From Cyanobium sp. M55B138 (GTDB lineage Bacteria; Cyanobacteriota; Cyanobacteriia; PCC-6307; Cyanobiaceae), in contig JAGYNF010000045.1 in the NCBI GenBank assembly GCA_018400215.1, forward strand, positions 1 through 9,994: a DNA stretch of 9,994 bases, given 5' to 3'. Shown here piece after piece: positions 1 through 5,764 of this stretch (within the stretch, counting starts at the first letter, position 1; each line of letters opens with the position of its first letter). The notes under the pieces were generated by a model. That model was given only the letters and a program-made list of their open reading frames with translations, was not told where the DNA came from and ran no database searches. Position numbers and translations under genes: made by a program.

Positions 1-453
1 GACCTGCGCCCGCTCACCCCGGCCGACCACGACAGCCTGGTGGCGGTGTACCGGGATGCGGTCGAAAGCCAGGCCGGGGGGCTTTACAGCCCTGCCCAGG
101 TGGAGGCCTGGGCCGGACACCCCGGCCGCAGCGGGGCACTGCGCCAACCCCTGCGGGAGGGCTTCGGGCTGGGCTCCGGCGCCACGATCGAAGCCTTCGG
201 CATCCTGCACCCCGCCGACCGCCTGGCGCTGCTCTACTGCCGCGGCCGCTCCTGCCGCCAGGGCCGCTCCAGCGCCATCCTCGCCGCCCTGGAGCACCAC
301 GCTGCCCGCGCCCGGATCCCCCAGCTGCGCACTGAGGCCAGCCAGCTGTCGCGACCGCTGCTGGAACGGCGGGGCTGGCAGGTGGAGGCGGAGGAAACCG
401 TGCTGTTCGCGGGGGAGTGGTTCCTGCGCTGGCGCATGATCAAGGGCCTCTGA
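1..453 (+). CDS. GNAT-family N-acetyltransferase, 5' partial
   Basis: The reading frame is open from the first base and ends with TGA at 451-453, so the true start lies upstream of the window; the GTG at 40 is only an internal candidate. The visible 150 residues open with a DLRPLTPAD strand typical of the first GNAT beta strand. Further on are a weakened acetyl-CoA loop (CRQGRSSAILAALEHHA), then LRTEASQLSRPLLERRGW, which matches the common GNAT pattern of an EAS strand followed by a helix and an RRGW/F turn. The family transfers an acetyl group from acetyl-CoA to an amine; the substrate cannot be told from sequence. The Nif11-cupin gene starts 8 nt after the stop, so the two are probably cotranscribed. 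The fold is likely, the specific role unknown. Confidence 0.75.
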   Translation, partial: DLRPLTPADHDSLVAVYRDAVESQAGGLYSPAQVEAWAGHPGRSGALRQPLREGFGLGSGATIEAFGILHPADRLALLYCRGRSCRQGRSSAILAALEHHAARARIPQLRTEASQLSRPLLERRGWQVEAEETVLFAGEWFLRWRMIKGL

Positions 454-461
454 TCGGGCCC

Positions 462-980
462 ATGGCCGAAGCCCAGCTGCAGCAATTCCTGGAGAAAGTG
501 CGCCAGCTGAACGCCTTCGTGGCCCTCAGCGAAGCCGATCCGAAGCTGCGGGCAGCCCTGCAGGACTGCAGCCACCATCACGAGGTGGTGGCGCTGGCGC
601 GGCTGCATGGCTTTGAGATCGGCAGGCGCTGGGGCGATGGGCAAACCACCAGCAACCTGCTAAGCGGCCCCTGTCCAGCGGCTGGGGAGGAAGACACCAG
701 CCTGCTGGCCGAGGGACCGGGCTGGCGGCTGGTGCGGATCCACTCCTGCCAGGCAGCCAGCCCGCCGGGCTTCTGGTACGACCAGCCCGAAGCGGAGTGG
801 ATCACCCTGCTGCAGGGCAGTGCCCGGCTGCGCTTTGCCGATGAAGCGGAGGCGCGGGAGCTGGGCCACGGCGACAGCCTGCTGATCAACCCCCATCGCC
901 GTCACCGGCTCGAGGCGACCGACCCTTCCCCCGGATCCGTATGGCTGGCCCTGTTCTGGTGGGAGGCCTGCGCAACGTGA
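462..980 (+). CDS. Nif11-domain protein fused to a cupin domain
   Basis: The ATG at 462 gives 172 residues; an upstream GTG at 417 would overlap the acetyltransferase and adds no Nif11-like sequence. Residues 4-58 look like a Nif11 domain: QLQQFLEKVRQLNAF, a charged middle, then EVVALARLHGFEIG, matching the usual AxxxGF(E/T)I ending. Residues 88-166 are a small cupin of the type with FWYDQPEAEWITLLQG, GDSLLINPHRRHRLEAT and VWLALFW. Its retained E112 and H148 fit the usual metal ligands of this cupin group, while a classic HxH pair is absent. Nif11 domains are found alone in cyanobacteria and as leader regions of RiPP precursors; here no double-glycine cleavage site or core peptide is visible, so it is more likely a regulatory or binding module on the cupin. 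No catalytic role can be assigned. The 3' end overlaps the convergent PsiE gene by 95 nt. Confidence 0.8.
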   Translation: MAEAQLQQFLEKVRQLNAFVALSEADPKLRAALQDCSHHHEVVALARLHGFEIGRRWGDGQTTSNLLSGPCPAAGEEDTSLLAEGPGWRLVRIHSCQAASPPGFWYDQPEAEWITLLQGSARLRFADEAEARELGHGDSLLINPHRRHRLEATDPSPGSVWLALFWWEACAT

Positions 981-1419
981 GCGAGCGCACCAGCCAGAAG
1001 GCCGCCGCCAGGGCCAGCACGGCCACACCCAGGCCCGCCAACAGCTGGGGCTTGCTCTCGGCCCCGGCGGGCAACACGATCACCTTCCGGGCCACGGCGG
1101 TCATGGCCGTGAGCAGCACCAGCTCGATCTGCACCACGTGGCGGCGCAGGTAGGAGGTGATGTTCTGCAGCACCTCCAGGGCAATCAACAGGTTGAGCAG
1201 GTCACCCAGCACCGTGTTGAGCTTGTTGCCCAGCCAGGGCGTGCCGGGCGTGGTGAGCGCCACCAGCACCTGGGCAATCAGCTGGAACGTGGCGGCGATC
1301 ATCACCACCACCAACAGCACCCCCAGCAGCTTGGCCAGCTGCTGTTCGGCGCGGTCGATCACCACCAGATAGTTGGCGTCGTCGAAGACCCGCCGCACCC
1401 GCTTCGCCCAGACCGCCAT
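886..1419 (-). CDS. PsiE-family membrane protein (phosphate-starvation-inducible type)
   Basis: This 177-residue protein has four hydrophobic segments at about 31-53, 66-88, 95-115 and 126-146. The stretch LLNLLIALEVLQNITSYLRR, followed by a helix ending AMTAVARKVI, is the recognisable PsiE-family core. PsiE was named from phosphate starvation in E. coli; its biochemical function is not established, and I infer only an inner- or thylakoid-membrane location. The last 31 residues (RRPPTRTGPAIRIRGKGRSP and an acidic-glycine tail) are low-complexity and lie antisense to the end of the cupin gene, so this tail may be a non-essential readthrough extension. The start is 8 nt beyond the stop of the small exported protein, which suggests it is the last gene of the minus-strand run headed by the sigma factor. 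Confidence 0.78.
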   Translation of the reverse strand: MAVWAKRVRRVFDDANYLVVIDRAEQQLAKLLGVLLVVVMIAATFQLIAQVLVALTTPGTPWLGNKLNTVLGDLLNLLIALEVLQNITSYLRRHVVQIELVLLTAMTAVARKVIVLPAGAESKPQLLAGLGVAVLALAAAFWLVRSLTLRRPPTRTGPAIRIRGKGRSPRAGDGDGG

Positions 1420-1427
1420 GGGCTCCG

Positions 1428-1697
1428 TCAGTTTTTGAACAGATCAAACTGGGGCTTGGCCCTGGTATCGCCGGCGGGATTGACCAACTCGGTGTCACAG
1501 GTCACCGAACCATCCGGGGCGGTGACGCAGTTTTTCGGCTTCACCTCCGTGGCCGGACCGACGCCACTGCCCGGGCCCAGCAAAAAGCTCTCGCTCTGGG
1601 CCCGGGCGGGCACCGCCGCCCAGCAGAGGCTGGCCGCCAGCGGAATGGTCCACAATCCCTGGCGGATGGGCGATCTCTGGCGCACTGGGGCAGGCAT
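1428..1697 (-). CDS. small exported protein of unknown function
   Basis: The ATG at 1697 gives 89 residues. A basic start (MPAPVRQRSPIRQG) is followed by a hydrophobic stretch LWTIPLAASLCWAAVP and ARAQS, a good Sec signal peptide with probable cleavage after ARA (residue 33). The mature part is about 55 residues, proline- and glycine-rich, with two cysteines at 57 and 67 separated by a TAPDGSVT loop, which could form one disulfide in the periplasm. It ends PQFDLFKN. I recognise it only as the kind of short conserved exported protein common in picocyanobacteria and assign no function. The frame extends upstream, but that region overlaps the next gene and looks like out-of-frame sequence, so the ATG just before the signal peptide is preferred. 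It lies 46 nt after the 105-residue unknown gene and 8 nt before psiE. Confidence 0.65.
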   Translation of the reverse strand: MPAPVRQRSPIRQGLWTIPLAASLCWAAVPARAQSESFLLGPGSGVGPATEVKPKNCVTAPDGSVTCDTELVNPAGDTRAKPQFDLFKN

Positions 1698-1743
1698 CGC
1701 TGAGCAGAAACTGAGTTTGCCCAGTCTGCCTGGCGGCGGGCGC

Positions 1744-2061
1744 TCAGTTCTGCAGGTCGCCCCGGATTTCCTGCAGCAACAGGTCCAACTGGCCCAGCCC
1801 TGAATCCAGTTCGGGGGCCGCGGGGGCGCCATCCTCCCGTTGCCAGCTCTCCTCCACCGCACAGAGTTGCTCGGCCAGGCCCGCCAGGCCTTGCTGGCCG
1901 TAGGTGCGTTGCAGGGCATCCAGCAGCACCGGCATGCGAATCGAGCTGGCCTGCAGGGCCCGGCGCAGGTCGGCCTGGGTGCGGCCGGCATGGCGCAGCC
2001 AATCCTTGAGGAAGGCCTGCAGATCCTCGAGCTGCTGGTCCGTGAGGGTCGCCATGGCCAT
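1744..2061 (-). CDS. conserved-looking small helical protein, unknown function
   Basis: The ATG at 2061 shares its first base with the TGA stop of the DUF1232 gene (TGATG arrangement), which points to translational coupling; a TTG at 2064 and an ATG at 2055 are alternatives. The 105-residue product has no signal peptide or membrane segment. It looks entirely alpha-helical and amphipathic: TDQQLEDLQAFLKDWLRHAG, then QADLRRALQASSIRMPVLLDALQRTY, an acidic middle, and a C-terminal LGQLDLLLQEIRGDL helix. The QADLRRALQ...PVLLDAL part resembles a short helix-turn-helix arrangement, but I see no diagnostic DNA-binding residues and do not claim it. Cytoplasmic location is inferred. No family was recognised. 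Confidence 0.62.
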   Translation of the reverse strand: MAMATLTDQQLEDLQAFLKDWLRHAGRTQADLRRALQASSIRMPVLLDALQRTYGQQGLAGLAEQLCAVEESWQREDGAPAAPELDSGLGQLDLLLQEIRGDLQN

Positions 2062-2423
2062 CAACGTCCCAGGGGGAACCAGCGATCCAGCCGGCGCTGG
2101 GCCCGCACCTGGATGGCCTCCGTGCGGTGGCGACTGCAGATGCCCAGCACCGCCGTGAGGGCCACCAGATCATCACTGAATCCCAGCACCGGGATGAAGT
2201 CGGGAACCAGGTCGATCGGCACGAAGAGGTAGGTGAGGGCAGCCAGCACCGTGAGCTTGGGGGCGGAGGGGGTCTGCGGATCGAGCAACAGCTCAACGCA
2301 TTCCAGGGCGGGGCGGGCCAACTGGCGGCCGGCCCGCAGCAACAGCCGCCGCAGCACCCCCTCATCCACCACGCTGCTGTCCAGCACTTCGGCCTCAACG
2401 TCTGCTTCCATCCCCGGGGCCAT
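2061..2423 (-). CDS. YkvA-like DUF1232 membrane-associated protein
   Basis: The 120-residue product contains the DUF1232 (YkvA) core: LLLDPQTPSAPKLTVLAALTY followed by PIDLVPDFIPVLGFSDDLVA at about 65-90. The SPIDLIPDFIPVLGYxDD-type motif is diagnostic of this family, whose biochemical role is not known. Two hydrophobic stretches flank it, so membrane association is likely. The N-terminus is acidic (MAPGMEADVEAEVLDSS), and an ATG four codons in (2411) is an equally plausible start; no clear Shine-Dalgarno separates the options. The C-terminus is basic (RAQRRLDRWFPLGR). The gene starts 38 nt after the sigma-factor stop and overlaps the next gene by one base, so it sits second in the minus-strand run. 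Confidence 0.8.
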   Translation of the reverse strand: MAPGMEADVEAEVLDSSVVDEGVLRRLLLRAGRQLARPALECVELLLDPQTPSAPKLTVLAALTYLFVPIDLVPDFIPVLGFSDDLVALTAVLGICSRHRTEAIQVRAQRRLDRWFPLGR

Positions 2424-2461
2424 GGCTGAATCAGGCGGCCAACCTCCTCATTGTGGAGGCA

Positions 2462-3382
2462 TCACACCTCCACCAAGCCACTCTCAATTCCGGTTTTCCG
2501 CAACTTGCGCAGGGCCCGCTGCACCACCTGCCGGCAATATTCGCGGCTGCAGTTCAGCTGGCGGGCCACCTCGGCCAGGGTGCGCCATTCATGGCTGCCA
2601 TCGAGGCCAAAGCGCAGCAACACCACCGTGCGCTCCTTCGGGGTGAGGCTGGCCCGATCCAGCAGGGTCCACACCGAGGCGGAGCGCTCGGCCAGTTCCG
2701 CCCGTTCCATCGGTGCCGGCTCGGGGCTGGGCAGCACATCCACCAGCTCGGAGGGGTCTGACTTCGACTTCACCACCCCCTGCAGGCTGACGGTGACGCT
2801 GCGCAGCTCACAGCCGAGCAAATCCTCCACCTCCGCCAGGGAGAGGTCGAGCACGCTGGCCAGTTGGTCGGCCGTGGGGGTGACGCCATGGCTCTGCAGA
2901 TGGCGGGCCTTGGCCGCCCGCAGGCGCGTGAGCTTTTCATTCACGTTCACCGGAATCCGAATCGTGCGGCTCTGGGTGGAGAGGGCCCGGTTCAAGCCCT
3001 GGCGAATCCACCAGTAGGCATAGGTGCTGAAGCGGTGGCCCCGGGTGGGGTCGTATTTCTCCACAGCCCGGGTGAGCCCCAAGGTGCCCTCCTGGATCAG
3101 GTCGAGCAGCTCCAAACCCTTGTTCTGGTAACGCTTGGCCAAATTCACCACCAGGCGCAGATTCGCGGTGATCATGTGATTTTTGGCCCGCTCCCCCTGG
3201 CGCATGGTGCGCCGCTCCAGGTCGCTGTAGGTGCAGGCCGGACCGCTGCCCCCAGCTTCGCGGCAGCGGTCCTGGAGGACGGTCATCGCCTGCACCTTGC
3301 GCCCCAGGGTGAGCTCCTGCTCAGGGGTGAGCAACTGATGGCGACCAATTTCGCCGAGATAGTTGCTCAACGAGCTAGCCAT
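2462..3382 (-). CDS. group 2 sigma-70-family RNA polymerase sigma factor
   Basis: The ATG at 3382 gives 306 residues, a normal length for non-essential cyanobacterial sigma factors. Region 1.2 is at about 5-35 (YLGEIGRHQLLTPEQEL). Region 2 at about 65-145 includes NLRLVVNLAKRYQNKGLELL, DLIQEGTLGLTRAVEKYDPT and the -10 recognition helix STYAYWWIRQGLNRAL with RTIRIPVNVNEK. Region 3 follows at 150-220 and region 4 at 235-297. The protein should direct core polymerase to a stress or nutrient promoter set. The -35 recognition helix reads NCSREYCRQVVQRALRKLRK, where the usual primary sigma has a TRERxRQIEAKALRKLR pattern, so -35 specificity may differ. A TTG at 3454 would add 24 residues lacking sigma-like sequence and is not preferred. 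It heads a five-gene minus-strand run ending with psiE. Confidence 0.93.
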   Translation of the reverse strand: MASSLSNYLGEIGRHQLLTPEQELTLGRKVQAMTVLQDRCREAGGSGPACTYSDLERRTMRQGERAKNHMITANLRLVVNLAKRYQNKGLELLDLIQEGTLGLTRAVEKYDPTRGHRFSTYAYWWIRQGLNRALSTQSRTIRIPVNVNEKLTRLRAAKARHLQSHGVTPTADQLASVLDLSLAEVEDLLGCELRSVTVSLQGVVKSKSDPSELVDVLPSPEPAPMERAELAERSASVWTLLDRASLTPKERTVVLLRFGLDGSHEWRTLAEVARQLNCSREYCRQVVQRALRKLRKTGIESGLVEV

Positions 3383-3591
3383 TGATGATTTGCACAGTCT
3401 TTTGAAACTACGCAAGTTTTCGTTCAGAACGCAAACTGTCGGAAAAGCTTCCAACTTTGCCTTTGCTTTGCAATTGGCAAATCAGCACATCCACGACGTT
3501 GCCCTGAAAGCTTCATTCTTACTTCCGATTGTCGTAATCGCACGGCCCACGGTGGCCCCCCGCTACGGTTACACCCTTTGGGCTCCACTGC
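3383..3591. promoter_or_regulatory. divergent promoter region, AT-rich, with TTTGC/GCAAA repeats
   Basis: This 209-nt spacer separates the sigma-factor start (minus) from the DUF2214 gene (plus) and is visibly richer in A and T than the coding DNA around it. The pentamer TTTGC occurs at 3389, 3456, 3462 and 3467, and its complement GCAAA at 3431 and 3477. The last pair forms an inverted repeat, TTTGC-AATTG-GCAAA, at 3467-3481. A weak minus-strand promoter candidate is TTGCGT (3434-3429) with TAGTTT (3410-3405), spacing 18 nt, matching consensus only partly. For the plus strand, TACGGT at 3564-3569 is a weak -10 candidate 22 nt before the ATG. Regulatory function is inferred from position and repeats. 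Confidence 0.5.
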
Positions 3592-4092
3592 ATGGACGGG
3601 TTTGCGGCCATACCCCCCGAGATCCTGAGCCGGGCCGGCGTGGCCTATGTGCATTACGTGAGCTTCATGTTCTGCTTCGGGGCCCTGGTGCTGGAGCGGC
3701 GGCTGATCAAGCCAAACCCCAACAAAGCGGATGCCACCGCGATGGTGATCACCGATGTGGTGTATGGCATCGCCGCCCTGGCCCTGTTGGTGAGCGGCAT
3801 CCTGCGGGTGCTCTACTTCGGCCAGGGCAGCGCGTTTTACACCGAAAATCCCCTGTTCTGGTGGAAGGTGGGGCTCTACCTGGGCGTGGGGGCCCTCTCC
3901 CTCTACCCCACCGTGACCTACATCCTCTGGGCCATCCCGCTGCGCAAGGGCGAACTGCCCCAGGTGAGCGAGGGCCTGGCCAAGCGGTTGGGCTGGATTC
4001 TCAACATCGAGCTGGTGGGCTTTGCCCTGATTCCCCTGCTGGCCACCCTGATGGCCCGTGGTGTGGGCCTTCCCGCCGCAATCGCCGGCTGA
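3592..4092 (+). CDS. DUF2214-family four-helix membrane protein
   Basis: The 166-residue protein has four membrane segments at about 12-35, 52-75, 88-112 and 134-156. Motifs that match the DUF2214 family are HYVSFMFCFGALVLERRL in helix 1, DVVYGIAALALLVSGILRVL with YFGQGSAFYTENPLFWWKVG between helices 2 and 3, and YPTVTYILWA in helix 3. Histidine 21 and the charged pair after helix 1 are conserved features that I recall for this family, whose function is not established. The ATG at 3592 places MDGFAAIPPE before the first helix and lies at the end of the divergent spacer; no other start is as good. The stop TGA (4090-4092) overlaps the ATG of the metalloprotease gene by one base, so the two are probably translated together, though their products show no obvious functional link. 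Confidence 0.82.
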   Translation: MDGFAAIPPEILSRAGVAYVHYVSFMFCFGALVLERRLIKPNPNKADATAMVITDVVYGIAALALLVSGILRVLYFGQGSAFYTENPLFWWKVGLYLGVGALSLYPTVTYILWAIPLRKGELPQVSEGLAKRLGWILNIELVGFALIPLLATLMARGVGLPAAIAG

Positions 4093-4847
4093 TGCGCTCC
4101 AGGTCCAGCGGGCTGGCCCTGGGCCTGGCGACTGCCCTGGCTGGCTTGACCTGGGGCCTGAGCCCCACGCCCGCCACGCAGGCCCAGGCCGGAATTCCCC
4201 CATCCTGCCCAGTCGCCACGGCGCTGGAGGTGCTGCCCCCCCCACCGCCTGGGCGGCCGGCTGGTCAGGTGGAGGGGGGGGAAGCCATCCCCTCAGGCAA
4301 CGACTACCGCCAGCAACTGGCGAGCACCACCCTGGGCTGGCCCCGGCGGGACCATTGGTGCGTCTGGGTGGAGCCGGTGAGCAGCGCGGGGCCCGCCGCC
4401 CGCTGGGACGAGGCCTGGCTGGAGGCCGTGGAACGCGCCCTGGCCAGCTGGGCCGAGCTGGTGCCCATCAGCCGGGTGGCGAACCCCGAGCAGGCCCAGG
4501 TGCGCATCCTGCGGCGGCGACCACCCCTGCGCGGCGGGCGGGCCAGCCATGGTCGGGCGGAGCTGCAGCTGGTGGTGGTGCAACGGCAAGGGCAACGCCT
4601 GCTGGAGCCACAGGTGGCGGTGCAGATCAGCCCCGGCCAACGGCCCAGCGCCATGCAGGCCACGGCCCTGCACGAACTGGGCCACGCCTTCGGCCTCTGG
4701 GGCCACAGCGACCTGGCGGGCGATGCCATGGCGGCCGTGCCAGGCCCCACGCCGGTGCTAGAGCTCAGCCCCCGCGACCGGTCCACCTTTCTCTGGCTGC
4801 AACAACAGCCGGGGCTGGCGCCCCCCCCGACCGGCCGGGACGACTAG
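4092..4847 (+). CDS. exported matrixin-like zinc metalloprotease
   Basis: The ATG at 4092 overlaps the preceding stop and gives 251 residues. Residues 1-33 form a Sec signal peptide (hydrophobic GLALGLATALAGLTWGL, ending ATQAQA). After a proline-rich linker with PPPPP at 49-53, residues 85-180 form the metzincin-like front half. The zinc site is HELGHAFGLWGH at 194-205: H194 and H198 bind zinc, E195 is the general base, and the third histidine is H205, one residue further than in the standard HExxHxxGxxH. This WGHS variant is typical of cyanobacterial matrixin-like proteins. A Met-turn candidate is M213 (GDAM), followed by the usual C-terminal SPRDRSTFLWLQQQPG. Proteolysis in the periplasm or outside the cell is inferred; the substrate is unknown. 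Three 8-base homopolymer runs lie inside the gene. Confidence 0.8.
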   Translation: MRSRSSGLALGLATALAGLTWGLSPTPATQAQAGIPPSCPVATALEVLPPPPPGRPAGQVEGGEAIPSGNDYRQQLASTTLGWPRRDHWCVWVEPVSSAGPAARWDEAWLEAVERALASWAELVPISRVANPEQAQVRILRRRPPLRGGRASHGRAELQLVVVQRQGQRLLEPQVAVQISPGQRPSAMQATALHELGHAFGLWGHSDLAGDAMAAVPGPTPVLELSPRDRSTFLWLQQQPGLAPPPTGRDD

Positions 4848-4964
4848 GCCGTTGCCACTGATTGCGAGCTGTTAAGCAGCGTCAAGTTCCTTGTGGGTTG
4901 GGGCGATCTCCGGCCTGGTCACGGTGCAGACCCCATACCTTCGCGTTTTGCGACTGCCTCCCCG
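4848..4964 (+). promoter_or_regulatory. spacer upstream of cpcL, presumed promoter
   Basis: This 117-nt gap is the only non-coding DNA before the linker gene and is the likely site of its promoter and 5' leader. It contains a short AT-richer part (GAGCTGTTAAGCAGC around 4866-4880) and TACCTT at 4936-4941, which could serve as a -10 box, but no -35 box stands at the expected distance. No convincing terminator for the metalloprotease gene and no Shine-Dalgarno before 4965 were found. Confidence 0.3.
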
Positions 4965-5711
4965 ATGCCCCTGCCGGTTCTGGCCACCAAGCCCCTCACC
5001 AACAATGCCCGGGTGAACAGCTTCCTCAGGGCCAACGAGGACTCCCTTCACCAGGGGGAGAGGGCCGCCACGGATGCCCTGATCGAGCAGGCCTATCGCC
5101 AGGTGTTCTTCCACGCCTTCAAGGTGGATCGCGATCCAGCGCTGGAATCGCAGCTGCGCTCCGGCCAGATCAGCACCCGCGAGTTCATCCGCCAGCTGCT
5201 GCGCTCCAACAAATTCCGCAACGACTTCTACCGCTGCAACAGCAACTACCAGGTGGTGGAGCAGGTGGTGGGCCGGGTGCTGGGCCGGCCGGTGCACGGC
5301 GACCAGGAGCGCATCGCCTGGTCGATCGTGATCGCCGAGCAGGGCCTGCCGGCCTTCATCGACGCCCTGATCGACTCGCCCGAGTATCTGGAGACCTTCG
5401 GCGAAGACCAGGTGCCCCACCAGCGCTCGCGGCTGCTGGCCGGCCAGGCGGTGGGCACCATGCCCTTCAACCAGCAGGCCCCCCGCTACAGCGCCTACTG
5501 GCGCGACACCATGGCCCGCCGCGCCCCCGCCGGCGGCGGCAGCGGCTGGGTTCCGGGAGCGGGCTGGCCCCGGCCGGCCTGGCTGGCCAACCAGCCCACC
5601 CCGGCGGTGCAGAACGCCTGGCGTTGGTTCGTGGCCACCGGCGGCTTCGTGCTCACCGGCTTTGTGATCTGGACGGCCCTGGCCATGCTCAGCACCGGCG
5701 CCCAGGGCTGA
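4965..5711 (+). CDS. cpcL: membrane-anchored phycobilisome rod linker CpcL (CpcG2 type)
   Basis: The ATG at 4965 gives 248 residues, beginning MPLPVLATKPLTNNARVNSF as CpcG-type linkers do; the upstream ATG at 4893 adds 24 unrelated residues. Residues 20-150 are a phycobilisome linker domain (pfam00427 type): YRQVFFHAFKVDRDPALESQ, STREFIRQLLRSNKFRNDFY and NYQVVEQVVGRVLGRPV. SPEYLETFGEDQVPHQRSR then leads to FNQQAPRYSAYW. Instead of the soluble core-binding tail of CpcG1, residues 186-215 are a Gly/Pro-rich spacer, and 219-241 (NAWRWFVATGGFVLTGFVIW onward) is a clear membrane helix. In other cyanobacteria this form, CpcL, joins phycocyanin rods without an allophycocyanin core and ties them to the thylakoid membrane near photosystem I. 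That role is inferred here. No phycocyanin genes are visible nearby, and the gene is probably transcribed alone. Confidence 0.88.
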   Translation: MPLPVLATKPLTNNARVNSFLRANEDSLHQGERAATDALIEQAYRQVFFHAFKVDRDPALESQLRSGQISTREFIRQLLRSNKFRNDFYRCNSNYQVVEQVVGRVLGRPVHGDQERIAWSIVIAEQGLPAFIDALIDSPEYLETFGEDQVPHQRSRLLAGQAVGTMPFNQQAPRYSAYWRDTMARRAPAGGGSGWVPGAGWPRPAWLANQPTPAVQNAWRWFVATGGFVLTGFVIWTALAMLSTGAQG

Positions 5712-5721
5712 TCACCAGCGT

Positions 5722-5764
5722 GCGGCGGGCCCTGCTCAACCCCGCCGCGGGGCCCCGCGGCGGG
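5722..5764. terminator. GC-rich palindromic hairpin at the cpcL/hisIE convergent junction
   Basis: A perfect 24-bp palindrome without a spacer lies at 5741-5764 (left half CCCGCCGCGGGG, right half its exact reverse complement). Its left arm can instead pair with GCGGCGGG at 5722-5729, across an 11-nt loop, so two mutually exclusive hairpins are possible. It stands 30 nt after the cpcL stop and covers the last codons of hisIE. There is no T-tract on either side, so it is not a classic intrinsic terminator; a role in ending cpcL transcription or protecting its 3' end is inferred from position. Confidence 0.4.

Noticed and set aside
1138..1803. Plus-strand open frame with His/Gln-rich repeats
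   Set aside because: It is antisense to psiE and the small exported protein; the His/Gln richness is the complement of hydrophobic membrane-helix codons.
2451..3017. Plus-strand Ser/Arg-rich open frames opposite the sigma factor
   Set aside because: The composition is typical of a reverse-complement shadow, and there is no start signal or family resemblance.
3385..3454. 24-residue N-terminal extension of the sigma factor from a TTG
   Set aside because: It would place coding sequence in the repeat-rich spacer and adds no sigma-like residues; the ATG at 3382 begins right before region 1.2.
3363..4091. A long open frame leading into the metalloprotease, which would make it a 494-residue protein
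   Set aside because: It runs through the AT-rich spacer and across the DUF2214 gene in another frame. The DUF2214 product has clear membrane helices, and a good signal peptide begins at 4092.
4893..4964. Upstream ATG for the CpcL linker
   Set aside because: The added residues do not resemble any linker N-terminus, while MPLPVLATKPLTNNARVNSF at 4965 does.
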